From: Streptomyces olivochromogenes
Lineage (GTDB): Bacteria > Actinomycetota > Actinomycetes > Streptomycetales > Streptomycetaceae
DNA: 64,000 nucleotides
Direction of reading: 5' to 3'
Assembly: GCF_021538895.1 (NCBI RefSeq)
Contig: NZ_JADDRL010000051.1
Span: 1-64,000 of the forward strand
A program made the translations under genes and the position numbers. The notes under the pieces are model-generated. The model had not been told where the DNA came from and did not search any database. It worked only from the letters and a program-made list of their open reading frames with translations. Of this stretch, positions 16,464-26,865 are shown piece by piece. Each line of letters opens with the position of its first letter. The first letter of the stretch is position 1.

Positions 16464-19418
16464 ATGAGACACAGAGCGAGATCGATCCTCGCTGTCGGCG
16501 CGCTCCTGCTCGGCGGAGCGAGCCTTGCGCCCATAGCCCAGGCGCAGAGCGGAAGTTCCTCCCCGTCCGACCCCGACGAGGTCAAGGTCTTCCGCGCCGA
16601 AGTCACCCAGAAGCAGATACCCCTGCTGCTCCAGGCGGGCCAGGACGGCCACGAGTTGGACGCACGGCCGGCCGGGAACGGCCGGAGCGCCGTCGAGGTC
16701 TACCTCACCGACCAACAGGCCGGGAAACTGCGGAAGCAGGGCGTCGACCTCACCGAACACACGCTCTCGGCCAAGGCCGAGGCGCGCGTCGAGGACGCCG
16801 CCCAGGGCGTGTTCCGCCCGTACAGCGCAAGCGGCGGTCTGGAGCAGGAGATCGTCGGCACCGGTCGGGCCCACCCGGATCTCACCAAGGTCGAGTCCAT
16901 CGGCAAGACCGTCGACGGCCAGGACATCCTCGCGCTCAAACTGACCCGGAACGCGAAGAAGTCGAAGGACGGCTCGAAGCCCTCCGTGCTGTACATGTCC
17001 AACCAGCACGCCCGTGAGTGGATCACGCCGGAGATGACCCGGCGTCTGATGCACTACTACCTGGACAACTACAAGACGGACAAGCGGATCAAGAAGATCG
17101 TCGACTCGACCGAGCTGTGGTTCGTCCTCTCGGCCAACCCCGACGGCTACGACTACACCTTCCAGAACTCCGACACCCGCCTGTGGCGCAAGAACCTCAG
17201 GGACGTCAACGGCGACGGTGTCATCTCCACCGGCGACGGCGTCGACCTCAACCGCAACTTCGCCTACAAGTGGGGCTACGACGACGAGGGTTCGTCCCCC
17301 AACCCGACCAGCCAGACCTACCGGGGCGCGAGCCCCGGGTCCGAGCCGGAGACCCGGGCGCTGGACGCCTTCGAGAAGCGCGTCGGCTTCACGTACGGCA
17401 TCAACTACCACTCGGCCGCCGAACTGCTCCTCTACGGCGTCGGCTGGCAGGTGGCCACCCCGACGCCGGACGACGTCCTGTACAAGGCGCTCGCCGGCAC
17501 CCCCGAGCACTCCGCGGTCCCGGGCTACCACCCGCAGGTCTCCTCGGAGCTGTACACCACCAACGGCGAGGCGGACGGCCACGCGTCCAACGTCAACGGC
17601 ATGTCGATGTTCACCCCCGAGATGTCGACCTGTCAGACCGCCTCGAACCTCGACCCGAACGACGCCTGGAAGGCCTCCGACTGCCAGTCGGTCTTCAACT
17701 TCCCCGACGACGAGAAGCTGATCCAGCAGGAGTTCCAGAAGAACGTCCCGTTCGCGCTCTCCGTCGCCGAGACCGCCGCCCACCCCGACCGGCCGGTCTC
17801 CTCGGTCGGCCTGAGCGCCGCCGACTTCACCCCGGCGACGTTCTCCACGTCGTACGCCCGCGGCGCCGACCAGCAGGTCTCGGTCGTCGTACGGAAGTCC
17901 GTGCGCGACAAGGAGCTCAAGTACCGCGTCAACGGCGGCCGTACGCAGGACCGGGCGCTGCGGCCCTGGAAGGGCGGCGAGACCTACGGCGGCGACGACA
18001 ACCTCTACTTCGACGAGTACCGGGCCAAGGTCCAGGACGGTGCGCCGGGCGACAAGGTCGAGGTGTGGTTCACCGGCCGGGCCACAGGCGGCAAGAAGGT
18101 CTCCAGCGCGCACTTCACCTACACCGTCGCCGAACGGCCGCGCGCGGACACCCTCGTCGTCGCCGAGGAGGGCGCGGCCGCCACACAGGCCCAGAAGTAC
18201 GTGGACGCGCTGAAGGCGAACGGCCGCAGGGCGATCGTCTGGGACGTCGCCACCCAGGGCGCGCCCGACGCGCTCGCCGTGCTCAAGTACTTCAGGACCG
18301 TCGTGCACTACTCGGGCGCGACCGGCCCCGGCAACGACACCCAGCTCCAGCTGCGCGCCTACCTGAACGAGGGCGGCAGGCTGATCGAGGCCGGCGAACT
18401 GGCCGGTGGCAGCGTGAAACTCGCCGACGGCACCCCGTCGGACGACTTCAGCCAGTACTACCTGGGCGCCTACTCGCGCACCTCGACCCCCGGAGCCACC
18501 GGCTTCACCGGCTCCGGCAACCTCGGCGGCTTCACCGGCGCCCTCGGCGACGCTCCCGGCAACGCGCTCGACAAGGCAGGGACCTACGGCGTCACCTCCG
18601 ACGAGCTGTCCGTGGCCAAGTACCCGCAGTTCGCCAGCGCGGGGGCGGGCCAGTTCGCCGGAACCGTCAACCCGTACGGACCGTTCGCGGGCTCGGCCAT
18701 GGCCGCCGCGGTCCACACCGACGACGCCTACAAGCGCCTCACCCGCACCATCGACCTGACCGGCGTCGGCGCCGCCGACAAGCCGACCCTCAGCACCCGG
18801 CTGCTGTGGGACACCGAACCCGGCTACGACCACGCCGTGATCGAGGCGCACACCGTCGGCGCCCACGACTGGACGACCCTCCCGGAGACGGGCGGCGCCA
18901 CCAGCACCGCCGTCCCGGCGGAGTGCGGGGCCGGATTCCTGATCGGCGAGCACCCGTGGCTCAAGCACTATCTGACGCTCGCGGACAACGCCTGCGCGGC
19001 GACCGGGACCACCGGTTCCTGGAACAGCCTCACCGGCAGCTCCAGCGGCTGGCAGCAGGTCGGCTTCGACCTGAGCGCCTACGCGGGCACGTCCGTCCAG
19101 GTCTCGATCAGCTACATCACCGACCCCGGCAGCGGCGGCCACGGCGTCCTCGCCGACGACGCCTCGCTCGTGGTCGGCGGCACGGCGAAGGAGACCGAGG
19201 GCTTCGAGTCGTCACTGGGTCCCTGGAGCGTGGCCGGACCGCCCGCCGGCAGCCCGGCGGTCCTGAAGGACTGGACCCGCACCGGAGTCCTGTTCAAGAC
19301 GTACGGAGCGGTCACCACGAAGGACACCGTGCTGCTGGGCTTCGGTCTGGAGCAGGTCCCCGCGGCGGCCGACCGGACGGCCCTGGTCAAGAAGGCGCTG
19401 GCGTCACTCGACAAGTGA
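16464..19418 (+). CDS. Secreted zinc carboxypeptidase, M14 family
   Basis: 984-residue exported metallopeptidase that removes C-terminal residues from peptides outside the cell. A Sec signal peptide ends near AQA-QSG (about residue 28). The M14 catalytic domain spans about 120-440: zinc ligands His182 and Glu185 in NQHAREW, His316 in INYHSAAELLLYG, and catalytic Glu386 in FTPEMSTC. Arg and DLNRNF motifs of substrate binding are present. About 540 further residues, beta-rich with many Gly and Asp, look like accessory domains, ending in an ASSUMED immune-fold region near VGFDLSAYAGTSVQVSISY. AGGGGGG lies before the ATG. Confidence 0.93.
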   Translation: MRHRARSILAVGALLLGGASLAPIAQAQSGSSSPSDPDEVKVFRAEVTQKQIPLLLQAGQDGHELDARPAGNGRSAVEVYLTDQQAGKLRKQGVDLTEHTLSAKAEARVEDAAQGVFRPYSASGGLEQEIVGTGRAHPDLTKVESIGKTVDGQDILALKLTRNAKKSKDGSKPSVLYMSNQHAREWITPEMTRRLMHYYLDNYKTDKRIKKIVDSTELWFVLSANPDGYDYTFQNSDTRLWRKNLRDVNGDGVISTGDGVDLNRNFAYKWGYDDEGSSPNPTSQTYRGASPGSEPETRALDAFEKRVGFTYGINYHSAAELLLYGVGWQVATPTPDDVLYKALAGTPEHSAVPGYHPQVSSELYTTNGEADGHASNVNGMSMFTPEMSTCQTASNLDPNDAWKASDCQSVFNFPDDEKLIQQEFQKNVPFALSVAETAAHPDRPVSSVGLSAADFTPATFSTSYARGADQQVSVVVRKSVRDKELKYRVNGGRTQDRALRPWKGGETYGGDDNLYFDEYRAKVQDGAPGDKVEVWFTGRATGGKKVSSAHFTYTVAERPRADTLVVAEEGAAATQAQKYVDALKANGRRAIVWDVATQGAPDALAVLKYFRTVVHYSGATGPGNDTQLQLRAYLNEGGRLIEAGELAGGSVKLADGTPSDDFSQYYLGAYSRTSTPGATGFTGSGNLGGFTGALGDAPGNALDKAGTYGVTSDELSVAKYPQFASAGAGQFAGTVNPYGPFAGSAMAAAVHTDDAYKRLTRTIDLTGVGAADKPTLSTRLLWDTEPGYDHAVIEAHTVGAHDWTTLPETGGATSTAVPAECGAGFLIGEHPWLKHYLTLADNACAATGTTGSWNSLTGSSSGWQQVGFDLSAYAGTSVQVSISYITDPGSGGHGVLADDASLVVGGTAKETEGFESSLGPWSVAGPPAGSPAVLKDWTRTGVLFKTYGAVTTKDTVLLGFGLEQVPAAADRTALVKKALASLDK

Positions 19419-19504
19419 GCCGACCCGCTCACGAACGAGTGACAACACCGCCGCGAGGCACCGTCATTTCCTGACATGGCGGGGCGATCAACCCCCCGAA
19501 GAAT

Positions 19505-19540
19505 GGCGGTCCGTACCCCTACTGACGGGTACGGACCGCC
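19505..19540. terminator. Terminator hairpin after the M14 carboxypeptidase
   Basis: GGCGGTCCGTACCC and GGGTACGGACCGCC form a perfect 14-bp stem with an 8-base loop; no U tract. It lies 87 bases after the stop. Confidence 0.75.
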
Positions 19541-19669
19541 CTGCCGCGTATGAGGCATCTGGATGTCACCTCGGGAGCCTCAGAGAGGTAGGGTCGGGGG
19601 TGGTCGGGGACATCCCAAATACAGCTCGCCGGCACCGCATGGCCGGCGTACCAACGAGGAGATCGGTTC

Positions 19670-20677
<1,008 letters not shown>

Positions 20678-20707
20678 TCGGCAGAGCAGGCACCTGATGT
20701 GCAGCAG

Positions 20708-20741
20708 GGCTCGGGCAGCGCACCGTCGCGCTGCCCGAGCC
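20708..20741 (+). terminator. Terminator or attenuating hairpin between gap and pgk
   Basis: GGCTCGGGCAGCGC and GCGCTGCCCGAGCC form a perfect 14-bp stem with a 6-base loop, 31 bases after gap. pgk may therefore have its own promoter in the following 80 bases. Confidence 0.8.
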
Positions 20742-20821
20742 CTGACGCACGTGCGGATCGACCCTCTATGTACGGTCGATCAGCCCTCGTACGATCAAGA
20801 GCCCTCCTCAGGAGTCCCCTC

Positions 20822-22033
20822 ATGAAGACCATCGACGAACTTCTCGCGGAAGGCGTGGACGGCAAGCGGGTCTTCGTCCGCGCCGACCTCAACGTGCCGC
20901 TCGCCGACGGCGTCATCACCGACGACGGCCGCATCCGCGCCGTCCTGCCCACCGTCAAGGCCCTCGCCGAGGCGGGCGCCAGGGTGGTCGTCGCCTCGCA
21001 CCTGGGCCGCCCCAAGGGCGCTCCGGACCTCGCCTTCTCGCTGCTGCCCGCCGCCGAGCGGCTCGGTGAACTCCTCGGCGCCCCGGTCGCCTTCGCCCAG
21101 GACACCGTCGGCCCCGCCGCCCACGACGCCGTGAACGGTCTTCAGCCCGGCCAGGTCGCGGTCATCGAGAACCTGCGCTTCAACGCCGGCGAGACCGCCA
21201 AGGACGACACCGAGCGCGGCGAGTTCGCCGACCGGCTGGCCGCCCTCGCGGACGTCTACGTCGGCGACGGCTTCGGCGCGGTCCACCGCAAGCACGCCTC
21301 CGTGTACGACCTCCCGGCCCGCCTGCCGCATTACGCCGGCTACCTCATCGCCACCGAGGTCGGCGTCCTGAAGAAGCTCACCCAGGACGTCAAGCGCCCC
21401 TACGTCGTCGCCCTCGGCGGCGCCAAGGTCTCCGACAAGCTCGCCGTCATCGACGAGCTGCTCGGCAAGGCCGACCGCCTCCTCATCGGCGGCGGCATGG
21501 CCTACACCTTCCTCAAGGCCAAGGGCTACGAGGTCGGCATCTCCCTCCTCCAGGAGGACCAGGTCCCGACCGTCACCGAGTACATGGAGCGCGCGCAGAA
21601 GCAGGGCGTCGAGCTGCTTCTCCCCGTGGACGTCGTGGTCGCCCGGGAGTTCCCGGACCTGAAGGCCAAGGCTCCCACCGAGCACACCGTGGTCGACGCG
21701 GACAAGATCCCCGCCGACCAGGAGGGCCTGGACATCGGCCCGAAGACTCGCGAGCTGTACGCCGCGAAGCTCGCCGACGCCGAGACCGTTTTCTGGAACG
21801 GTCCCATGGGCGTCTTCGAGCACCCCGACTACGCCGAGGGCACCAGGGCGGTCGCCCAGGCTCTCGTCGAAGCGGACGGTTTCTCCGTCGTCGGCGGCGG
21901 TGACTCCGCCGCTGCCGTGCGTACGCTCGGCTTCGACGAGAACGCGTTCGGTCACATCTCGACCGGTGGCGGCGCCTCCCTCGAATACCTCGAGGGCAAG
22001 ACGCTCCCCGGCCTCGCCGCACTGGAGGACTGA
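20822..22033 (+). CDS. pgk: Phosphoglycerate kinase
   Basis: 403-residue glycolytic kinase that makes ATP from 1,3-bisphosphoglycerate. The signature KRVFVRADLNVPLADG, RPKG, and GGAKVSDKLAVIDELL are all present, and the C-terminal nucleotide site is GGGDSAAAVRTLG. The ATG at 20822 is preceded by CAGGAG. tpiA follows after only 5 bases, so the two are co-transcribed. Confidence 0.98.
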   Translation: MKTIDELLAEGVDGKRVFVRADLNVPLADGVITDDGRIRAVLPTVKALAEAGARVVVASHLGRPKGAPDLAFSLLPAAERLGELLGAPVAFAQDTVGPAAHDAVNGLQPGQVAVIENLRFNAGETAKDDTERGEFADRLAALADVYVGDGFGAVHRKHASVYDLPARLPHYAGYLIATEVGVLKKLTQDVKRPYVVALGGAKVSDKLAVIDELLGKADRLLIGGGMAYTFLKAKGYEVGISLLQEDQVPTVTEYMERAQKQGVELLLPVDVVVAREFPDLKAKAPTEHTVVDADKIPADQEGLDIGPKTRELYAAKLADAETVFWNGPMGVFEHPDYAEGTRAVAQALVEADGFSVVGGGDSAAAVRTLGFDENAFGHISTGGGASLEYLEGKTLPGLAALED

Positions 22034-22038
22034 CCTCG

Positions 22039-22815
22039 ATGAGCACGCGCACGCCGATCATGGCGGGCAACTGGAAGATGAACCTCAACCACCTGGAGGC
22101 CATCGCCCACGTCCAGAAGCTCGCCTTCGCCCTGGCCGACAAGGACTACGAGGCCGTCGAGGTCGCCGTCCTGCCGCCCTTCACCGACCTGCGCTCGGTG
22201 CAGACCCTGGTCGACGGGGACAAGCTCAAGATCAAGTACGGCGCCCAGGACCTCTCGGCGCACGACTCGGGCGCCTACACCGGCGAGATCTCGGGCCCCA
22301 TGCTGGCCAAGCTGAAGTGCACGTACGTGGTCATCGGCCACTCCGAGCGCCGCCAGTACCACAACGAGACCGACGAGCTCGTGAACGCCAAGGTCAAGGC
22401 CGCCTTCAAGCACGGCCTGACCCCGATCCTGTGCGTCGGCGAGGAACTGCACGTCCGCGAGGCCGGCGACCACGTCACGCACACGCTCGCCCAGGTCGAG
22501 GGCGGTCTGAAGGACGTCACGGCCGAGCAGGCCGAGATCGTCGTGATCGCCTACGAGCCCGTCTGGGCCATCGGCACCGGCAAGGTCTGCGGTGCCGCGG
22601 ACGCCCAGGAGGTCTGCGCCGCCATCCGTGGCAAGATCGCCGAGCTGTACACGCAGGACGTGGCCGACAAGGTCCGCGTCCAGTACGGCGGCTCCGTGAA
22701 GTCCGGGAACGTCGCCGAGATCATGGCCCAGGCCGACATCGACGGCGCTCTGGTGGGCGGTGCCTCGCTGGACGCGGACGAGTTCGTCAAGATCGTCCGC
22801 TTCCGCGACCAGTGA
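22039..22815 (+). CDS. tpiA: Triosephosphate isomerase
   Basis: 258-residue TIM-barrel enzyme interconverting dihydroxyacetone phosphate and glyceraldehyde 3-phosphate. Catalytic residues are the Lys of GNWKMN, the His of IGHSERR and the Glu of AYEPVWAIGTG; the phosphate loop is QYGGSVKSGN. It lies 5 bases after pgk. Confidence 0.98.
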   Translation: MSTRTPIMAGNWKMNLNHLEAIAHVQKLAFALADKDYEAVEVAVLPPFTDLRSVQTLVDGDKLKIKYGAQDLSAHDSGAYTGEISGPMLAKLKCTYVVIGHSERRQYHNETDELVNAKVKAAFKHGLTPILCVGEELHVREAGDHVTHTLAQVEGGLKDVTAEQAEIVVIAYEPVWAIGTGKVCGAADAQEVCAAIRGKIAELYTQDVADKVRVQYGGSVKSGNVAEIMAQADIDGALVGGASLDADEFVKIVRFRDQ

Positions 22816-22913
22816 GTATGCGGTAGCGGGGATCCGTCGTACCCTTGCGGGGGCATGGTGGTACGCCACCGTGTCCCCGTCGTCCATCCGAATCCGAGGA
22901 AGTTGGTCCAGCC

Positions 22914-23150
22914 GTGGTTTTGGGGTTCTCGATCGCCCTGATCGTCTTCAGCCTGCTGCTGATGCTGCTGGTGCTGATGCACAAGGGGAAGGGCGGCGGC
23001 CTCTCCGACATGTTCGGTGGCGGCATGCAGTCGTCCGTCGGCGGCTCCTCCGTCGCCGAGCGCAACCTCGACCGCATCACGCTGGTGGTCGGCCTGCTGT
23101 GGTTCGCGTGCATCGTCGTCCTCGGCCTGCTGATGAAGACGAGCAGCTGA
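22914..23150 (+). CDS. secG: Preprotein translocase subunit SecG
   Basis: 78-residue membrane protein of the SecYEG channel. Two transmembrane helices (about residues 2-22 and 55-75) flank a Gly-rich cytoplasmic loop with MFGGG and SSVAERNLDRIT, the family signature. The GTG at 22914 was chosen from homologue length; GAGGA lies about 13 bases upstream. It follows tpiA, an arrangement common in actinomycetes. Confidence 0.95.
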   Translation: MVLGFSIALIVFSLLLMLLVLMHKGKGGGLSDMFGGGMQSSVGGSSVAERNLDRITLVVGLLWFACIVVLGLLMKTSS

Positions 23151-23260
23151 TCACGTCCCGTACGCACATTCCGTACGTAAGGCCCCATGTTCGGTACGCG
23201 CACCTGAGCGCGGCCTATCATGGGGCTTGCGTCTAGGTGTGAGGGTTGTAACTCCAATCA

Positions 23261-23289
23261 CTGGACGCGCGTTGGGCCTTACGTAGACT
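23261..23289 (+). promoter_or_regulatory. Candidate promoter of rbpA
   Basis: CTGGAC, 17 bases, TAGACT: close to the vegetative sigma pattern. The leader would be about 60 bases. RbpA of S. coelicolor is also driven by the thiol-stress sigma factor SigR; I found no convincing GGAAT-N18-GTT here. Confidence 0.35.
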
Positions 23290-23355
23290 GAGGCGCTCGC
23301 AGCGGAGCGAAACGCCGACTCGCTTCGCGGCACCATCACGCAGGGAGTTACGACC

Positions 23356-23691
23356 GTGGCAAGTGGCAACGCGATCCGAGGAAGCCGGGTCGGGGCGGGG
23401 CCGATGGGCGAGGCCGAGCGCGGCGAGTCCGCGCCGCGTCTGCGCATCTCCTTCTGGTGCTCCAACGGGCATGAGACGCAGCCTAGCTTCGCCAGCGACG
23501 CGCAGGTTCCCGAGACCTGGGACTGCCCGCGCTGCGGCTTCCCGGCCGGACAGGACCGGGACAACCCGCCGGACCCGCCGCGCACCGAGCCGTACAAGAC
23601 GCACCTCGCGTACGTACGGGAGCGGCGCAGCGACGCGGACGGCGAGGCGATCCTCGCCGAGGCGCTCGCCAAACTGCGGGGCGAAATCTAG
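23356..23691 (+). CDS. rbpA: RNA polymerase-binding protein RbpA
   Basis: 111-residue actinobacterial protein that binds sigma HrdB and core RNA polymerase and stabilises open complexes. The central Zn-type site is Cys35, His39, Cys57 and Cys60 (FWCSNGHE, WDCPRCGF). The sigma interaction domain follows as RTEPYKTHLAYVRERRSDADGEAIL. The basic N-terminal tail (GNAIRGSRVG) is the part that enters the polymerase cleft. GGGAG precedes the GTG start. The sequence closely matches the Streptomyces form. Confidence 0.98.
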   Translation: MASGNAIRGSRVGAGPMGEAERGESAPRLRISFWCSNGHETQPSFASDAQVPETWDCPRCGFPAGQDRDNPPDPPRTEPYKTHLAYVRERRSDADGEAILAEALAKLRGEI

Positions 23692-23700
23692 AAGTTGTGA

Positions 23701-23730
23701 CCGGCCGGGCGCCCGAGGGCGTCTGGCCGG
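23701..23730 (+). terminator. Terminator of rbpA
   Basis: CCGGCCGGGCGCC and GGCGTCTGGCCGG pair at 11 of 13 positions, plus G-U, with a 4-base loop. It starts 9 bases after the rbpA stop. Confidence 0.7.
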
Positions 23731-23812
23731 AGCTGTTTCGCGCGGTCACCGACGCCCCGTTGTCAGTGGCGCCCTTTACGGTGTGTGCATCGACGCATCG
23801 TGAGGGGGACGC

Positions 23813-25081
23813 GTGACGGCGGTGGAGACGACAGGCGTGGGCACACCCACCTGGCGCGGGGGATTCGGGCGGTTGTGGACCGCCGCCGTGGTCTCCCGGT
23901 TCGGAGACGCCCTGCGTACGTCGGCCCTGCCCCTGCTCGCCGTACGCCTGACCGACGAGCCCCTCGTCATCGCCTCCGTGACCGCGTGCGGGTATCTCCC
24001 GTGGCTGCTGTTCGGGCTGCTCGGCGGCGCCCTGGCGGACCGCGTGGACCAGCAGCGGGCGATGTGGGCCGTGGACACCGTGCGGGGCCTGCTCGTCGCC
24101 GCGTTCGCGCTGGCGGTGGGCCTCGGACACGCCTCCGTGCCCCTGCTGCTCGCCCTCGCGTTCTCGCTGACCACCCTGCAGACGCTCTTCGACAACGCCG
24201 CCACGGCCCTGCTGCCCGCCCTGGTGCCGCGCGAGGCCCTGGGCGGCGCCAACGCCCGTCTGATGACCGGTCAGCAGCTCGCCGGCGGCCTGCTGGCGGT
24301 CCCGTTCGTACCGCTGCTGCTGACGGCCGGGGCCTTCGTGCCGTTCGCGGCGGACGCGGGCACCTATCTGGCCGCGGCGGCCCTCGTGGCGTCCCTGCGG
24401 ATACGACCGCCCGAGCGGGAGCCGCGCCCGGCCGGCAGCACCCTGCGCGCGGAGATCGGCGCGGGGCTGCGCGCCCTGTGGCACGACGGCGTGCTGCGCG
24501 CGGTCTGCACGGCCACCCTGCTGTGCAACATCGGCATGGGCGCCCTGATCGCCACGCTCGTGCTGCACGTGACCCGCTGGCTGCACGCGGGCACCGCCGG
24601 GTACGCGGCCGCGATGACGGCGTACTCGGTGGGCAGCCTCGTCGGCGGCTTCCTGGCGCAGCGGATCGCGCGCCGCACCGGGCGGGCGCGGGCCCTGCTG
24701 GTCGCCGGCGGCGTCCAGACGGCGTCCCTGCTGCTCATCGGTTCCGTACGGCAGCTGCCGGCGCTCGTCGCGGGCATGCTGCTGCTCGGCGCGATGAACA
24801 TGGTGTGGAACGTCAACCAGGTCACGCTGATGCAGCAGCGCGGCCCGGAGTCCATGGTGGGCCGCATCGCCTCCGCCTTCCGCACCGCCTCGACGTCCGG
24901 CGCCCCGCTCGGCGCCCTCCTCGGCGGAGTCGTGGCCCGGGCGTACGGACTGAACGGCCCGGCCCTGCTCGCGGCCGCCCTCTTCGGGCTGGCCGTCATC
25001 TCGTTGATACCGGCCCGCAAGCCGGACGTACCTGTTGTTGCGCCGCGGGACCGGGCGGCGACAGGCGATGCCCCACGCTGA
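23813..25081 (+). CDS. MFS transporter (drug exporter type)
   Basis: 422-residue membrane protein with about 12 helices. Features: GGALADRVDQQRAM between helices 2 and 3 (motif A of the MFS), Pro/Gly-rich helix 5, and a second half-repeat AQRIARRTGRARALLVAGG. The architecture is close to the MFS_3/enterobactin-exporter EntS-like group found in actinomycetes. The GTG start follows AGGGGGAC. No regulator sits beside it and the substrate is unknown. Confidence 0.85.
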   Translation: MTAVETTGVGTPTWRGGFGRLWTAAVVSRFGDALRTSALPLLAVRLTDEPLVIASVTACGYLPWLLFGLLGGALADRVDQQRAMWAVDTVRGLLVAAFALAVGLGHASVPLLLALAFSLTTLQTLFDNAATALLPALVPREALGGANARLMTGQQLAGGLLAVPFVPLLLTAGAFVPFAADAGTYLAAAALVASLRIRPPEREPRPAGSTLRAEIGAGLRALWHDGVLRAVCTATLLCNIGMGALIATLVLHVTRWLHAGTAGYAAAMTAYSVGSLVGGFLAQRIARRTGRARALLVAGGVQTASLLLIGSVRQLPALVAGMLLLGAMNMVWNVNQVTLMQQRGPESMVGRIASAFRTASTSGAPLGALLGGVVARAYGLNGPALLAAALFGLAVISLIPARKPDVPVVAPRDRAATGDAPR

Positions 25082-25155
25082 TCAATTAGGTTGGGACCGG
25101 CAGCGGGGCAAGGTACGCAGCAGGACAGGTGTAGGAAAGAAGGCTGAAGTCGGAA

Positions 25156-26808
25156 ATGAACGCAGACGGCCGTACCAGGCTCAACCAGACGCCCGAGTGG
25201 ACCGCTCTGGCCAAGCACCGGGAACAGCTCGCCGACATTCATCTGCGGGACCTGTTCGCGGCCGATCCGGGGCGCGGCGCGGGCTACACGCTCCAGGTCG
25301 GTGATCTGTACGTCGACTACTCGAAGCACCTGGTCACCGACGAGACGCTGCGGCTGCTGCGCGAGCTGGCCGCCGCGACCGACGTCTTCGGCCTGCGGGA
25401 CGCGATGTTCCGCGGGGAGAAGATCAACGTCACCGAGAACCGGGCCGTGCTGCACACCGCGCTGCGGGCCGCGCCCGACGCGGTGGTCGAGGTCGACGGG
25501 GAGAACGTCGTCCCGGCGGTGCACGCGGTGCTCGACAAGATGAGCGGCTTCGCGGAGCGGGTCCGTTCGGGTGCCTGGACCGGTCACACCGGCAAGCGCA
25601 TCAAGAACGTGATCAACGTCGGCATCGGCGGCTCCGACCTGGGCCCGGCCATGGCCCACGAGGTGCTGCGCAGCTTCGCCGACCGCGACCTCACGGTCCG
25701 CTTCGTGTCGAACGTGGACGGCGCCGACCTGCACGAGGCCACCCGCGACCTGGACGCGGCGGAGACGCTGTTCATCATCGCCTCCAAGACCTTCACCACG
25801 ATCGAGACGATCAGCAACGCGACCTCCGCCCGCAACTGGCTGCTCACCGAGCTGAAGGCCGGCCAGGACGCCGTCGCCAAGCACTTCGTGGCCCTGTCGA
25901 CGAACGCCGAGAAGGTGGCGGACTTCGGCATCGACACGGCGAACATGTTCGAGTTCTGGGACTGGGTCGGCGGCCGGTACTCGTACGACTCGGCGATCGG
26001 CCTGTCCCTGATGATCGCGATCGGTCCGGACCGGTTCCGGGAGATGCTCGACGGCTTCCGGCTCGTCGACGAGCACTTCCGCACCGCGCCGGCCGAGTCC
26101 AACGTGCCGCTCCTGCTCGGCCTGTTGGGCATCTGGTACGGCAACTTCCACGACGCCCAGTCGCACGCCGTCCTGCCCTACAGCCACTATCTGTCCAGGT
26201 TCACCGCCTACTTGCAGCAGCTGGACATGGAGTCCAACGGCAAGTACGTCGCGCGGGACGGGCAGGAGGTCGACTGGCAGACCGGTCCGGTGGTCTGGGG
26301 CACGCCCGGCACGAACGGGCAGCACGCCTACTACCAGCTCATCCACCAGGGGACGAAGCTGATCCCGGCGGACTTCATCGGCTTCGCCGAGCCGGTGGCC
26401 GAGCTCGCCGACGAGCTCAAGGCCCAGCACGACCTGCTGATGGCCAACTTCTTCGCCCAGACGCAGGCGCTCGCCTTCGGCAAGACCGCCGACGAGGTGC
26501 GCGCGGAGGGCGTCGCGGAGGAGCTGGTGCCGCACAAGAGGTTCCTGGGCAACCGGCCGACGACCACGATCCTCGCGCGCGAGCTGACCCCGTCGGTGCT
26601 CGGGCAGCTCGTCGCGCTGTACGAGCACAAGGTGTTCGTCCAGGGCGCGATCTGGAACATCGACTCCTTCGACCAGTGGGGTGTCGAGCTGGGCAAGGTG
26701 CTGGCCAAGCGGGTGGAGCCGGCCCTGACCGAGGGCGCGGAGGTCGCCGGCCTGGACGAGTCCACGAAGGCGCTGGTCGCGAAGTACCGGGAGCTGCGCG
26801 GGCGTTAG
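25156..26808 (+). CDS. pgi: Glucose-6-phosphate isomerase
   Basis: 550-residue enzyme interconverting glucose 6-phosphate and fructose 6-phosphate. Motifs: VGIGGSDLGPAMAHE, SNVDGADLHEA, SKTFTTIETISNA, WVGGRYSYDSAIGLS and the C-terminal FDQWGVELGKVLAK, with the catalytic Glu, His and Lys regions intact. Length is normal. GAAGG precedes the ATG. It is monocistronic and convergent with the ABC permease. Confidence 0.98.
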   Translation: MNADGRTRLNQTPEWTALAKHREQLADIHLRDLFAADPGRGAGYTLQVGDLYVDYSKHLVTDETLRLLRELAAATDVFGLRDAMFRGEKINVTENRAVLHTALRAAPDAVVEVDGENVVPAVHAVLDKMSGFAERVRSGAWTGHTGKRIKNVINVGIGGSDLGPAMAHEVLRSFADRDLTVRFVSNVDGADLHEATRDLDAAETLFIIASKTFTTIETISNATSARNWLLTELKAGQDAVAKHFVALSTNAEKVADFGIDTANMFEFWDWVGGRYSYDSAIGLSLMIAIGPDRFREMLDGFRLVDEHFRTAPAESNVPLLLGLLGIWYGNFHDAQSHAVLPYSHYLSRFTAYLQQLDMESNGKYVARDGQEVDWQTGPVVWGTPGTNGQHAYYQLIHQGTKLIPADFIGFAEPVAELADELKAQHDLLMANFFAQTQALAFGKTADEVRAEGVAEELVPHKRFLGNRPTTTILARELTPSVLGQLVALYEHKVFVQGAIWNIDSFDQWGVELGKVLAKRVEPALTEGAEVAGLDESTKALVAKYRELRGR

Positions 26809-26828
26809 GCCCGTCCCGTCCCGCCGTG

Positions 26829-26857
26829 GCGGGGAGTTCCCCCGAGGGGCTCCCCGC
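26829..26857. terminator. Candidate bidirectional terminator, pgi / ABC permease
   Basis: GCGGGGAG and CTCCCCGC form an 8-bp stem; the loop TTCCCCCGAGGGG can pair internally. It lies between convergent genes. Confidence 0.55.
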
Positions 26858-26865
26858 GCGGCCGG

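Noticed and set aside
16452..19142. An 896-codon open frame opposite the M14 carboxypeptidase
   Set aside because: Same artefact; the plus strand has a signal peptide and complete catalytic motifs.
23231..23300. SigR (GGAAT-N18-GTT) promoter before rbpA
   Set aside because: No pair with the right spacing; GGGTT and GTT are 23 bases apart.
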